From contig JAGKXD010000016.1 in NCBI GenBank assembly GCA_021151525.1, forward strand, positions 1 through 51,760: DNA of 51,760 bases. The letters run 5' to 3'. Under the pieces are notes generated by a model. It was not told the DNA's origin. It searched no databases and saw only the letters and a list, made by a program, of their open reading frames with translations. The stretch comes from Cellvibrionaceae bacterium (lineage in GTDB: Bacteria; Pseudomonadota; Gammaproteobacteria; Pseudomonadales; Cellvibrionaceae). Position numbers and translations under genes: made by a program. This document shows, piece after piece, positions 1-7,483 of the stretch; positions within the stretch are counted from its first letter, which is position 1; the number at the start of each line of letters is the position of its first letter.

Positions 1-98
1 ATATAGAAGAAAAAATACTAAGCTAAGATCACATTCTTATAAGTGAATCTCAACCGGCTATAGCCATCAATAAATTTTGGGCAGTATTTTTTAAAAAT

Positions 99-344
99 TT
101 ATCCAACATTTTCAAGCTGTGATTGTTCATAAGCTTCGTAACGCGCGAGTAATGCTGATGTGGATAAATTTAACGCCTTTGCGATTTTTGTTACTGTACC
201 TAATGAAGGCATAGCGGTACCGCGTTCAACTTCACCTACATAACTGCGATTTAAATCGGCGCGATCTGCTAAGACTTCTTGTGAGAGACCGTGTTCTTCA
301 CGTACATGTTTTACAATTTTTCCGAAATAGATAGAGAGAGTCAT
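99..344 (-). CDS. small XRE-family helix-turn-helix regulator
   Basis: An 81-residue DNA-binding protein made up of almost nothing but a Cro/C1-type helix-turn-helix. The core runs from about residue 8 to 66 (IVKHVREEHGLSQEVLADRA, then LNRSYVGEVERGTAMPS and ITKIAKAL-like helices). I chose the ATG at 344 because it overlaps the TGA of the serine acetyltransferase gene by four bases (ATGA) and has a strong GGAGG Shine-Dalgarno just upstream. A longer in-frame start at 419 lies wholly inside the upstream gene and has no such site. The overlap implies translational coupling with the acetyltransferase, so a role in sulfur or cysteine gene control is a plausible inference. No effector domain is present, and the target is not visible from sequence. 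Confidence 0.85.
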   Translation of the reverse strand: MTLSIYFGKIVKHVREEHGLSQEVLADRADLNRSYVGEVERGTAMPSLGTVTKIAKALNLSTSALLARYEAYEQSQLENVG

Positions 345-1303
345 ACTTTTGCCTCCGCAATGTTGCGAGATGTTGCTTGCGTAATACTGCTGCCGGGCGG
401 AACACTGCGAGTAAGCCAAACATTGCCGCCAATGGTTGAACCTTTGCCGATAGTAATGCGGCCTAATACAGTTGCGCCCGCGTAAATCACTACATCATCC
501 TCAACAATAGGGTGGCGAGGTAGGCCTTTTTGCAATGAGCCGTTTTCGTCTGTGGGAAATGTTTTTGCTCCTAGAGTAACCGCTTGATAAACACGCACAC
601 GTTCACCAATAACAGCGGTCTCACCAATCACCACTCCGGTTCCATGATCAATAAAAAATCCGCTGCCAATTTGCGCACCAGGGTGAATGTCTATACCTGT
701 ACTCGAGTGCGCCAACTCTGCAACGATTCGCGCCAAGAGCGGAACACCAAGTTCGTAAAGTGTGTGTGCGAGTCGGTGATGAATAATGGCAAGTATGCCG
801 GGATAGCAGAGTAAGACTTCATCAACGCTGCGCGCTGCTGGGTCGCCCTGAAATGCAGCTTGTACATCTATATCCAGTACGCGGCGCAAGCGCGGTAGGG
901 CGGAGGCAAATAGGCGAACTATGTTGTTGGCCCGTAGTTTTAATGCAGCTTCATCGGCGCTTTCAGATTGCTGACGGGCTACATAAAGCAATTCGAGTTG
1001 AACTTGAATTAATAATTGATTTAATGCTGCATCGAGCGTGTGCCCCACATAGTAGTCTTCGCTTTCCTCGCGTAAATCTTGTGGCCCCAAACGCATTGGA
1101 AAAAGGGCCCCACATAATTCACTGAGAATTTGCTGCAGAACATCGCGTGATGGCAATTCACGCAAACCCGCTTCACGCAAGCGTCCCCGTTGGCTGCGCC
1201 ACTCATTGCGCACTGAACGCAATTCATTCACGATTTTGTCGAGTTCCCAATTGGTGGTGGCAACAAATGAAAATTCTGGTTCTTTGCTGGTTTTTTGAGG
1301 CAT
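341..1303 (-). CDS. epsC: serine O-acetyltransferase, EpsC type
   Basis: A 320-residue cytoplasmic enzyme predicted to transfer acetyl from acetyl-CoA to L-serine, giving O-acetylserine, the first committed step of cysteine synthesis. The C-terminal third is a left-handed beta-helix of hexapeptide repeats (GIDIHPGAQIGSGFFIDHGT, then VVIGETAVIGERVRVYQAV). The DHGTG segment contains the expected catalytic His. The long helical N-terminal region is typical of the EpsC-like long form, rather than the shorter E. coli CysE. The start at 1303 (MPQKTSKEP) is preceded by AGGGAA; an upstream in-frame ATG at 1357 has no ribosome site. The 3' end overlaps the XRE regulator gene by four bases. A rhodanese gene lies just upstream on the same strand, which supports a sulfur-metabolism group. 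Confidence 0.92.
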   Translation of the reverse strand: MPQKTSKEPEFSFVATTNWELDKIVNELRSVRNEWRSQRGRLREAGLRELPSRDVLQQILSELCGALFPMRLGPQDLREESEDYYVGHTLDAALNQLLIQVQLELLYVARQQSESADEAALKLRANNIVRLFASALPRLRRVLDIDVQAAFQGDPAARSVDEVLLCYPGILAIIHHRLAHTLYELGVPLLARIVAELAHSSTGIDIHPGAQIGSGFFIDHGTGVVIGETAVIGERVRVYQAVTLGAKTFPTDENGSLQKGLPRHPIVEDDVVIYAGATVLGRITIGKGSTIGGNVWLTRSVPPGSSITQATSRNIAEAKV

Positions 1304-1421
1304 TGTTAATTCCCTGCATTCTATTTTGTTGCAGTACAAGTGTTTAAAACTAAACATTCGTGCTGCAATTTTTTAATTCATCTTTATCGAGTTGACTATT
1401 AATCAGTTTGTTTTCTATTGG

Positions 1422-1458
1422 TCTTGAATCTATTTATTCTTGAGTCTATTAGTCTTGA
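1422..1458. repeat. short degenerate tandem repeat
   Basis: Two near-identical copies of TCTTGAxTCTATT (1422-1434 and 1438-1450) are followed by a third partial TCTTGA. The array overlaps the stop codon and last codons of the rhodanese gene. It is probably a local duplication; no function is evident. Confidence 0.5.
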
Positions 1459-1946
1459 ACCCAAGGTAAACCACGTTGACGCCAACCGCCGCTGGAACCG
1501 CGTTGTTGGTTTTCGTCTAGATCGCCTTCAAAGCCTTCGTGAACATTAAAAACATGTTTAAAGCCCGCGGCTGTTGCTGCAGTGGCAGCCGCTGCTGAAC
1601 GTTTACCGCTGCGGCAGAGCAACAATATGACGGAGTCTTTGGAAAGTTTGTTTTCCAGTTCGCGTAAAAAGCGTGGGTTTTTAATCAGAGCTGGGCCTGT
1701 TTGCCACGCAACGTGAAGTGTGTTGGGAACGTGGCCTACAAACTTACGCTCTTCCGCTGCGCGTACATCTACTATATGTGCTTGGCCATTTACAAAAAGT
1801 TTCCAAGCATCATCCGGTGAAATTTTCCCGGCATAACCAAGATCTTCTAAAATAGCTTTCTGTTTTGCTGATTCAAGTATTTCCGGTAGAGCTTCGCTTA
1901 GTTTACTTGGGGTAGGTGATAAATTATTTAGTTGCACCACGGTCAT
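1449..1946 (-). CDS. rhodanese-like sulfurtransferase
   Basis: A 165-residue single-domain rhodanese. After about 40 residues of helical leader, the fold begins at ISPDDAWKLF. It has the characteristic IVDVRAAEERKFVGHVPNTL stretch and an active-site loop CRSGKRSA with the persulfide-forming cysteine at about residue 111. The C-terminal GFEGDLDENQ segment with GGWRQRGLPWVQ is typical of rhodaneses in proteobacterial cysteine or thiosulfate clusters. There is no signal peptide, so it is cytoplasmic. It precedes the serine acetyltransferase gene on the same strand by about 145 bases, so the two may be cotranscribed. The physiological sulfur donor and acceptor cannot be read from the sequence. 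Confidence 0.88.
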   Translation of the reverse strand: MTVVQLNNLSPTPSKLSEALPEILESAKQKAILEDLGYAGKISPDDAWKLFVNGQAHIVDVRAAEERKFVGHVPNTLHVAWQTGPALIKNPRFLRELENKLSKDSVILLLCRSGKRSAAAATAATAAGFKHVFNVHEGFEGDLDENQQRGSSGGWRQRGLPWVQD

Positions 1947-2293
1947 AAAATGCCCTCATTTTAACGGGTGTTGAAAAAGAAACACCGAAAATATTCATGG
2001 ATGTTCGTGAGTGAATATGAGAAATCGAGAGGAAATATAATGTTGGCTTTAGACAATTGGAAAGAATATATATGTATATCCTTATAATCATGTAGAACGT
2101 GGGTGATACGCTTAAGTTGTTATATAAGTGCCAAATCTTAATTATTTAATTGTTTTTGCAACACCTATGGTGAGCGATGTCTTTAGGTTGTGAATGGGTT
2201 ATAAGCTGAGAATATAAAATTCTTTTCTAAACAAAATTCTGGTCTCTATTATGCAGCCCACAAAGTAACTGTTGTTAATTGAGTACTATTATT
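1947..2293. other. intergenic region between divergent genes
   Basis: About 350 bases of AT-rich DNA separate the rhodanese gene (minus) from the EAL-like gene (plus). It must hold the promoters of both. An AT alternation near 2066-2085 is the only notable structure. I see no terminator, RNA gene or convincing operator. Confidence 0.4.
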
Positions 2294-3118
2294 ATGCCGC
2301 TCACCGAGCTTATGAATTATTTTAATGATCAACTGCAAGCACAAGCGCGCACTAAATCATTACCAAAAACTGGCTTTTATAAAGCGGATAATGTGTATTG
2401 GGCACGTTTTGGCAGTTTGATTTTAGGTAGTGATTTTCATCCGCTTAGCTCTTTTGGAAATGATCAAATCTTTGGCTATGAAGCTGAACTTATCGTACGA
2501 GCTGCGACGGGAAATCGCTTGAATATTGATAGTATTTTTAATTCGCTAGATAGTAATGAACAAATTGTGCATTTAGATCGATTGGTGCGTACGCTCCATT
2601 CACTTAACTATTTACAACAATTTGATGGGCAGGAATATTTGCTGTCGTTACAAGTTCAACCGCGGCACATCGTGAGCGTCAGTGATGACCACGGCAAGGC
2701 CTTTGAGGTCATACTCAGTGATTGTGGGCTTAAGCCAGAACGGGTGTTGTTACACACTCGATTACTTGATCAGGCAACCTTAAAGCATTTTAAAAAGGCG
2801 TTGGAAAGTTACAAAAATCGCGGTTATAAAATTGGTATTCACATTGCCCAATCGCGAGAGTTGACTTTACTTGCTAGTTTGGAAATAACACCTGATGTTA
2901 TTTTTGTGCATCATCCATCGTTAGTAATTAATAAACATTCCAACATAGCTGGTAATCAAGCCCTGTTGGCGCCTATTGAGTTTTATGCTAGTCAGAAAAT
3001 TTTGGTTAGTGGGGCTGCCGATGAAGTAGCTTGTTTAGCGGATTCATTTGATGGTTTGCTAATATTGCCGCAAGGATCTTTTGATGATCATAAAGAAGTG
3101 AATTATTTTACGGGGTAG
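2294..3118 (+). CDS. degenerate EAL-domain protein
   Basis: About 274 residues with the overall layout of a c-di-GMP phosphodiesterase (EAL) domain. There is an EAL-like start (FGYEAELIVRAATGNRLNID), an LDRLVRTLHSL helix, an LSLQVQPRHIVS strand resembling the family's LSVNLSP segment, and a GLKPERVLLHTRLLDQ segment where active enzymes have LEITE. The metal-binding acidic residues expected in those strands are missing (HTR in place of ITE), so catalytic activity is unlikely; a binding or regulatory role is an inference. No sensor or membrane domain is attached. The start is uncertain: an ATG at 2294 and an in-frame TTG at 2279 both have poor ribosome sites. It stands alone on the plus strand, followed by the glutamine amidotransferase gene about 140 bases later. 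Confidence 0.6.
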   Translation: MPLTELMNYFNDQLQAQARTKSLPKTGFYKADNVYWARFGSLILGSDFHPLSSFGNDQIFGYEAELIVRAATGNRLNIDSIFNSLDSNEQIVHLDRLVRTLHSLNYLQQFDGQEYLLSLQVQPRHIVSVSDDHGKAFEVILSDCGLKPERVLLHTRLLDQATLKHFKKALESYKNRGYKIGIHIAQSRELTLLASLEITPDVIFVHHPSLVINKHSNIAGNQALLAPIEFYASQKILVSGAADEVACLADSFDGLLILPQGSFDDHKEVNYFTG

Positions 3119-3256
3119 AAAATGTTCTGAGACAACAGGGGAGGTCTCTATATATCAAAGTTGTTATAAGCTTGAAGATATTTGATATTTCCCTTCAATC
3201 CCAAATCCCCATAGTATTCTGCTTATATTCATTTATCAGTTTTGGTGATCAAACCC

Positions 3257-4033
3257 ATGTGCCAGTTGTTAGGAGTTAGTTGCAAACAGCCTGCAGACAT
3301 CAACTTTACGTTTGAGGGGTTTCGTGCGCGCGGTGGTTTGACGGATGAGCATAAAGATGGGTGGGGCATCGCGTTTTTTCGCAACAACAACTTTGATGTT
3401 TTTCTGGATCATCAACCCGCTGCCAATTCGGAATTAGCTGAGGAAATTAATAATGCAGGTATTAAATCTAAAACCATTATTGCCCATATTCGCAAAGCGA
3501 CTGTTGGTGATGTGAAGTTAAGTAATTGCCATCCATTTCAGCGTGAGCTGTGGGGTAAGACCTGGTTGTTTTGCCACAATGGTGACTTGAAAAATTTTGC
3601 GCCTGCGCTGAATGGCAAATTTAATCCGCAGGGAGATACTGATAGTGAATTAGCCTTTTGCTATTTGTTGCAGCAACTTGAATCAAAATTGCCACAGGGC
3701 TCCGACGATACTGAAGCTTTGTTTAAGATCTTAAATGGCTTGAGTCGTGAAATCGAAAAGTTCGGTACATTCAATATTATTTTGTCGAATGGAGATGTGC
3801 TCTTTACCTATTGCTCTACATCTTTGGCTTACGTTGAAAGGCAATATCCGTTCACTACGGTTACGCTAGTGGATAAAGATGTCTCGCTCGATTTAAGTCA
3901 GCATCACAATGAGCAAGATAGAATGATTTTAATTGCTACAAAACCGCTAACCCTCAATGAAGCTTGGAAGGTTTATTTGCCGCAAGAAGCAAGGATGTTC
4001 CGAGAAGGAGAGGCGATTCACAAAAACCTTTAG
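3257..4033 (+). CDS. class II glutamine amidotransferase, YafJ-like
   Basis: A 258-residue protein of the Ntn-hydrolase glutamine amidotransferase family. The start at 3257 gives MCQLLG, placing the nucleophilic Cys at position 2 so that it becomes N-terminal once Met is removed; the longer reading from 3242 would bury it. Other family landmarks are DEHKDGWGIAFF, AHIRKATVG, CHNGDLKNF and GDTDSELAFCYLL. It resembles E. coli YafJ: a stand-alone glutaminase domain with no synthase partner fused or adjacent. The acceptor of the ammonia is unknown. A strong terminator follows at 4116-4142. Confidence 0.9.
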   Translation: MCQLLGVSCKQPADINFTFEGFRARGGLTDEHKDGWGIAFFRNNNFDVFLDHQPAANSELAEEINNAGIKSKTIIAHIRKATVGDVKLSNCHPFQRELWGKTWLFCHNGDLKNFAPALNGKFNPQGDTDSELAFCYLLQQLESKLPQGSDDTEALFKILNGLSREIEKFGTFNIILSNGDVLFTYCSTSLAYVERQYPFTTVTLVDKDVSLDLSQHHNEQDRMILIATKPLTLNEAWKVYLPQEARMFREGEAIHKNL

Positions 4034-4115
4034 CCTAAGCGCCTTTACCGGCTGTGCGCTGGTTTATCCCCCAGCTAAATCATCCGGCTAGTGTTTAGGC
4101 CGTATTTTATACCCC

Positions 4116-4142
4116 AAGAGCCTGATTTCAGGCTCTTTTTTT
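4116..4142 (+). terminator. intrinsic terminator after the amidotransferase gene
   Basis: Perfect 9-bp stem AAGAGCCTG / CAGGCTCTT with a four-base loop, followed by a T run. Confidence 0.92.
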
Positions 4143-4239
4143 GCCCCTAAACGCCTATCTCATGTAGAATGCCCGCCTCGAAATTCCAGCCCCAGTTCTT
4201 GTTAGTTGGGGCGTAAATCAAGGCAAATTGCGTAATCAC

Positions 4240-5335
4240 ATGGAAATTAACCCGCTTTTAAACTCACTAAAAGACCTCACTGAGCGCACCAATGTGCTTA
4301 GGGGGTATCTTTGACTATGCCACCAAGAAAGAACGCTTAACGGAAGTTGAGCTAGAACTCGGTGAATCCAACGTTTGGGAGAACCCCGAACGCGCCCAAA
4401 CCCTCGGTCGCGAGCGCTCAAGCCTCGAAAACGTTGTAAAAACCATTGATGACCTAGATAGCGGTGTGGCCGATTGCCGCGAACTGCTGGATATGGCTGT
4501 TGAAGAAAACGACGAAGACAGCGTTGCCGATGTGCAATCTGAAATCGACCGCCTCGACCAACAACTCGCCGCCCTCGAATTCCGCCGCATGTTCTCCAAC
4601 GAGATGGACCCTAACAACGCCTACCTCGATATTCAATCAGGCTCCGGTGGAACTGAAGCACAAGATTGGGCGGAGATGGTTTTGCGCATGTATTTGCGCT
4701 GGGGCGAAGCCAAAGGTTTCAAGGTTACCTTGGAAGAATGTTCTGCTGGCGATGTAGCCGGTATTAAGAGTGCCACTATTCGCTACGAAGGTGAATATGC
4801 TTTTGGGTGGCTGCGTACTGAAACCGGCGTACATCGTTTAGTGCGTAAATCACCGTTCGATTCTGGAAACCGTCGCCACACCTCTTTCTGTTCGGTGTTT
4901 GTATCGCCAGAAATTGATGACAATATTGAAATTGATATTAATCCTTCCGATTTGCGTATCGATACTTATCGCGCAAGTGGAGCAGGCGGTCAGCACGTCA
5001 ACAAAACCGATTCGGCAGTGCGTATCACGCACATCCCAACCAACATTGTTGTGCAATGCCAAAACGAACGTTCGCAACACGCGAACCGCGATCAAGCTTA
5101 CAAAATGTTGCGTGCAAAAATGTACGAACACGAAATGCAAAAACGCAACGCAGAAAAACAAGCGATGGAAGACAGCAAATCTGACATCGGCTGGGGCAGC
5201 CAAATTCGCTCCTACGTGTTGGATGATTCGCGCATTAAAGATTTACGCACCAGCGTACAAACCAGCAACTGCCAAGCGGTGTTGGATGGTGCGCTCGACC
5301 AGTTTATGGTTGAGAGTCTGAAAGCCGGTTTGTAA
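4240..5335 (+). CDS. prfB: peptide chain release factor 2, with programmed +1 frameshift
   Basis: RF2 recognises UGA and UAA stop codons and triggers peptide release. Translation starts at ATG 4240 (MEINPLLNSLKDL), meets an in-frame TGA at 4312 after 24 codons, and continues in the +1 frame from 4313 to 5335. The product is 364 residues, close to the 365 of E. coli. The stop-codon recognition tripeptide SPF is at about 204-206 and the catalytic GGQ at about 249-251 (ASGAGGQHVNKTD). A single-frame reading misses the first 24 residues. lysS follows on the same strand, the classical prfB-lysS order, but about 140 bases containing a palindromic repeat separate them. Confidence 0.97.
4300..4315 (+). 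promoter_or_regulatory. RF2 autoregulatory +1 frameshift site
   Basis: The site reads AGGGGGTATCTTTGAC: an internal Shine-Dalgarno (AGGGGG) three bases before the slippery CTT codon, then TGA and C. This is the canonical RF2 sensor. When RF2 is scarce the ribosome pauses at UGA and slips +1 into the main frame. Confidence 0.96.
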
Positions 5336-5360
5336 TTTTATTTTTTTGATTTATTTATCC

Positions 5361-5442
5361 GTCGTCATACTCGCTTAGCGGGTATCCAGCTCTTAAAGAG
5401 CTAGTTTCAATGAGTTGGATCCCCGCTGCGCGAGGATGACGG
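5361..5442. repeat. palindromic intergenic repeat, copy A
   Basis: An imperfect inverted pair between prfB and lysS. The left arm begins GTCGTCATACTCGCTTAGCG and the right arm ends GCTGCGCGAGGATGACGG; the inner ends read GGTATCCAGCTC and GAGTTGGATCCCC. Related arms recur near 26238, 26347, 35262 and 35386. It resembles the GTCATxCxCGCGxAGCGGGxATCCA elements scattered in many proteobacterial intergenic regions. Confidence 0.8.
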
Positions 5443-5475
5443 TAAGAAAACTTTAGCCATTAACCAGTGATCACT

Positions 5476-6966
5476 ATGACTAACGAAACTAATTCTCCAC
5501 AGGCGCAAGACGAAAACAAATTAATTGCGGAACGCCGCAGTAAGTTGGATGCAATTCGCGAGAAGGGGAACGCCTTCCCCAATGACTTTAAGCCAGCGAA
5601 TAAAAGTCAGGAATTGCAAAATGCGTTTGGTGAAAAAACCAAAGAAGAATTAGAGGCGCTAAATCATATCGTTTCTGTTGCTGGCCGTATTATGGCAAAG
5701 CGTGGTCCATTCCTTGTGTTGCAAGATGGTAATGGCAGCATCCAATTGTATGCAGATAAAGCTGCACAAGAAGTGATTAAAGATAAGTGGGGCGTGTGGG
5801 ATATCGGCGATATCGTTGGTGTAAAAGGTGCGCTGCATAAATCTGGTAAAGGTGATCTCTACGTAAATTTGGAAGAGTATCAATTGCTCACCAAAGGTTT
5901 GCGTCCACTGCCCGATAAATATCACGGCTTAAGCGATCAAGAAATTCGCTACCGTCAACGCTATGTAGATTTAATTGTAAACCCGGAAGTGCGTGACACG
6001 TTCCGTTTGCGTTCACAATGCATCAACTTTATTCGCCAGTACATGGTTGGCCGCGACTTTATGGAAGTGGAAACTCCCATGTTGCACGTAATTCCTGGTG
6101 GTGCATCTGCAAAACCATTTATCACGCACCACAATGCGTTGGATATGGAAATGTTTTTGCGTATCGCGCCAGAATTATATTTAAAGCGTTTGGTGGTAGG
6201 CGGTTTTGAGCGCGTATTTGAAATCAACCGCAACTTCCGTAACGAAGGTGTATCAACTCGCCACAATCCAGAATTCACCATGATGGAATTCTACCAAGCC
6301 TATGCAGATTACAAAGACTTGATGGATTTGACGGAAGATATGCTACGCAAAATGTGTCAGGAAGTTATGGGTACTACCACGCTGAAATATCAAGAAAGCG
6401 AATACGATTTTGGTAAGCCGTTTACACGTTTAACCATGTTTGATTCAGTGTTGCATTACAATCCGCAAATTACTGCAGAACAATTAAGCACGGTTGAAGG
6501 CGCAACTAAAGCGGCAGAGGCTTTAGGTTTAAAAATTAAACCCGGCACTGCGCTTGGCAAAATCCAAACTGAAATTTTCGAAGAAACTGTTGAACACAAG
6601 TTGGATCAACCAACTTTTATCACCGAATACCCAATCGAGATTTCACCACTCGCACGCCGCAGCGATCACAACCCAGCAGTAACTGATCGCTTCGAGTTTT
6701 TCATCGGTGGCCGCGAATTGGCAAATGGATTCTCTGAGTTGAATGATGCAGAAGATCAGGCTGAGCGTTTCATGCAACAAGTGCGTGAAAAGGATGCGGG
6801 TGACGATGAAGCTATGCACTACGATGCGGACTTCGTTCGCGCATTGGAATATGGTTTGCCACCAACAGCCGGCCAAGGCATTGGTATCGACCGTTTGATT
6901 ATGTTGTTTGCTAATGCACCGTCGATTCGAGATGTGTTGTTATTCCCGCATATGCGTCCGGAGTAA
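5476..6966 (+). CDS. lysS: lysyl-tRNA synthetase, class II
   Basis: A 496-residue cytoplasmic enzyme that charges tRNA-Lys using ATP. The N-terminal OB-fold anticodon-binding domain covers roughly residues 55-150 (HIVSVAGRIMAKRGPFLVLQ). The class II catalytic core follows, with motif 2 (FRNEGVSTRHNPEFTMMEFY) and motif 3 (GLPPTAGQGIGIDRLIMLF) near the C terminus. The start at 5476 (MTNETNSPQ) is preferred to the GTG three codons upstream. Length is normal for bacterial LysRS. A terminator follows directly. Confidence 0.97.
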   Translation: MTNETNSPQAQDENKLIAERRSKLDAIREKGNAFPNDFKPANKSQELQNAFGEKTKEELEALNHIVSVAGRIMAKRGPFLVLQDGNGSIQLYADKAAQEVIKDKWGVWDIGDIVGVKGALHKSGKGDLYVNLEEYQLLTKGLRPLPDKYHGLSDQEIRYRQRYVDLIVNPEVRDTFRLRSQCINFIRQYMVGRDFMEVETPMLHVIPGGASAKPFITHHNALDMEMFLRIAPELYLKRLVVGGFERVFEINRNFRNEGVSTRHNPEFTMMEFYQAYADYKDLMDLTEDMLRKMCQEVMGTTTLKYQESEYDFGKPFTRLTMFDSVLHYNPQITAEQLSTVEGATKAAEALGLKIKPGTALGKIQTEIFEETVEHKLDQPTFITEYPIEISPLARRSDHNPAVTDRFEFFIGGRELANGFSELNDAEDQAERFMQQVREKDAGDDEAMHYDADFVRALEYGLPPTAGQGIGIDRLIMLFANAPSIRDVLLFPHMRPE

Positions 6967-6980
6967 TAATGAGTAATATC

Positions 6981-7008
6981 AAATAGCGCCTTAGGGCGCT
7001 ATTTTTTT
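6981..7008 (+). terminator. intrinsic terminator after lysS
   Basis: Stem AATAGCGCC / GGCGCTATT with a short TTAG loop and a run of seven T. Confidence 0.92.
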
Positions 7009-7071
7009 AGGTGTAACGTTTGCTAGGATGTTGTCTTGGGTTGCGAATAATAAACACAGAGGATACGTGAA

Positions 7072-7383
7072 GTGAAAAAATCAAATCTCCCTATCATTTT
7101 TTCTGTGGTTCATGTTGTTCTGTTTTTGTTAATGTGTTTGGCAATTAATGCCTCAGATGATGGCCAAGCACCGATGAATTGGGGAATTTTCGCGTTTTTA
7201 GATTTTCCAATTAGTCTGCTCTATTTTTATGATTGGCCAATTTTCAAGCAGTCAATATTGGCAACAATTTTCTATCCACCCTATTTTATTCATGGGCTTT
7301 TAGGTGTTATTTGGTGGTATTTGGTTGGAGTGTTTATCGTTAAGCTGATTAATTGGTCGAGGCAAGTAGCCCGTAAGGAGTGA
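7072..7383 (+). CDS. small hypothetical membrane protein
   Basis: A 103-residue hydrophobic protein with a GTG start and an upstream AGAGGA. Predicted membrane segments lie at about 8-25 (IIFSVVHVVLFLLMCLAI), 38-53 and 78-95 (GLLGVIWWYLVGVFIVKLI). I recognise no family. The last six or so codons and the stop lie inside a 31-bp palindromic repeat arm (7366-7396), so the C-terminal VARKE tail is repeat-derived. It is an isolated single gene between lysS and the DUF418 gene. Confidence 0.7.
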   Translation: MKKSNLPIIFSVVHVVLFLLMCLAINASDDGQAPMNWGIFAFLDFPISLLYFYDWPIFKQSILATIFYPPYFIHGLLGVIWWYLVGVFIVKLINWSRQVARKE

Positions 7384-7437
7384 AACGCATTACGGGTTTT
7401 TAATTTCCCGTATTACGCTAGGCTTCATACGGGCTAC
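7366..7437. repeat. paired 31-bp inverted repeat overlapping a gene end
   Basis: Two 31-bp arms, 7366-7396 (GTAGCCCGTAAGG...ATTACGGG) and 7407-7437 (CCCGTATTACG...ATACGGGCTAC), face each other across 10 bases. They resemble the GTAGCCCGGATGxAGxGxAGCGxAATCCGGG repeats common in gammaproteobacterial intergenic DNA. It may act as the terminator for the flanking convergent genes. Confidence 0.8.
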
Positions 7438-7483
7438 GCTAAGAGGAAAAATGTTTAGGCTGCATCCTTGCAGTCAACGTAAG

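Noticed and set aside
3242..3256. Upstream TTG start for the glutamine amidotransferase
   Set aside because: It would place the catalytic Cys at position 7 instead of 2, incompatible with an N-terminal nucleophile.
5084..5321. Overlapping reading frames inside prfB
   Set aside because: Long alternative frames in a conserved gene, with low-complexity translations; shadow ORFs.
4292..5335. prfB as a single-frame ORF starting at 4292
   Set aside because: The true N terminus is at 4240 in another frame, joined by the programmed frameshift at 4312.
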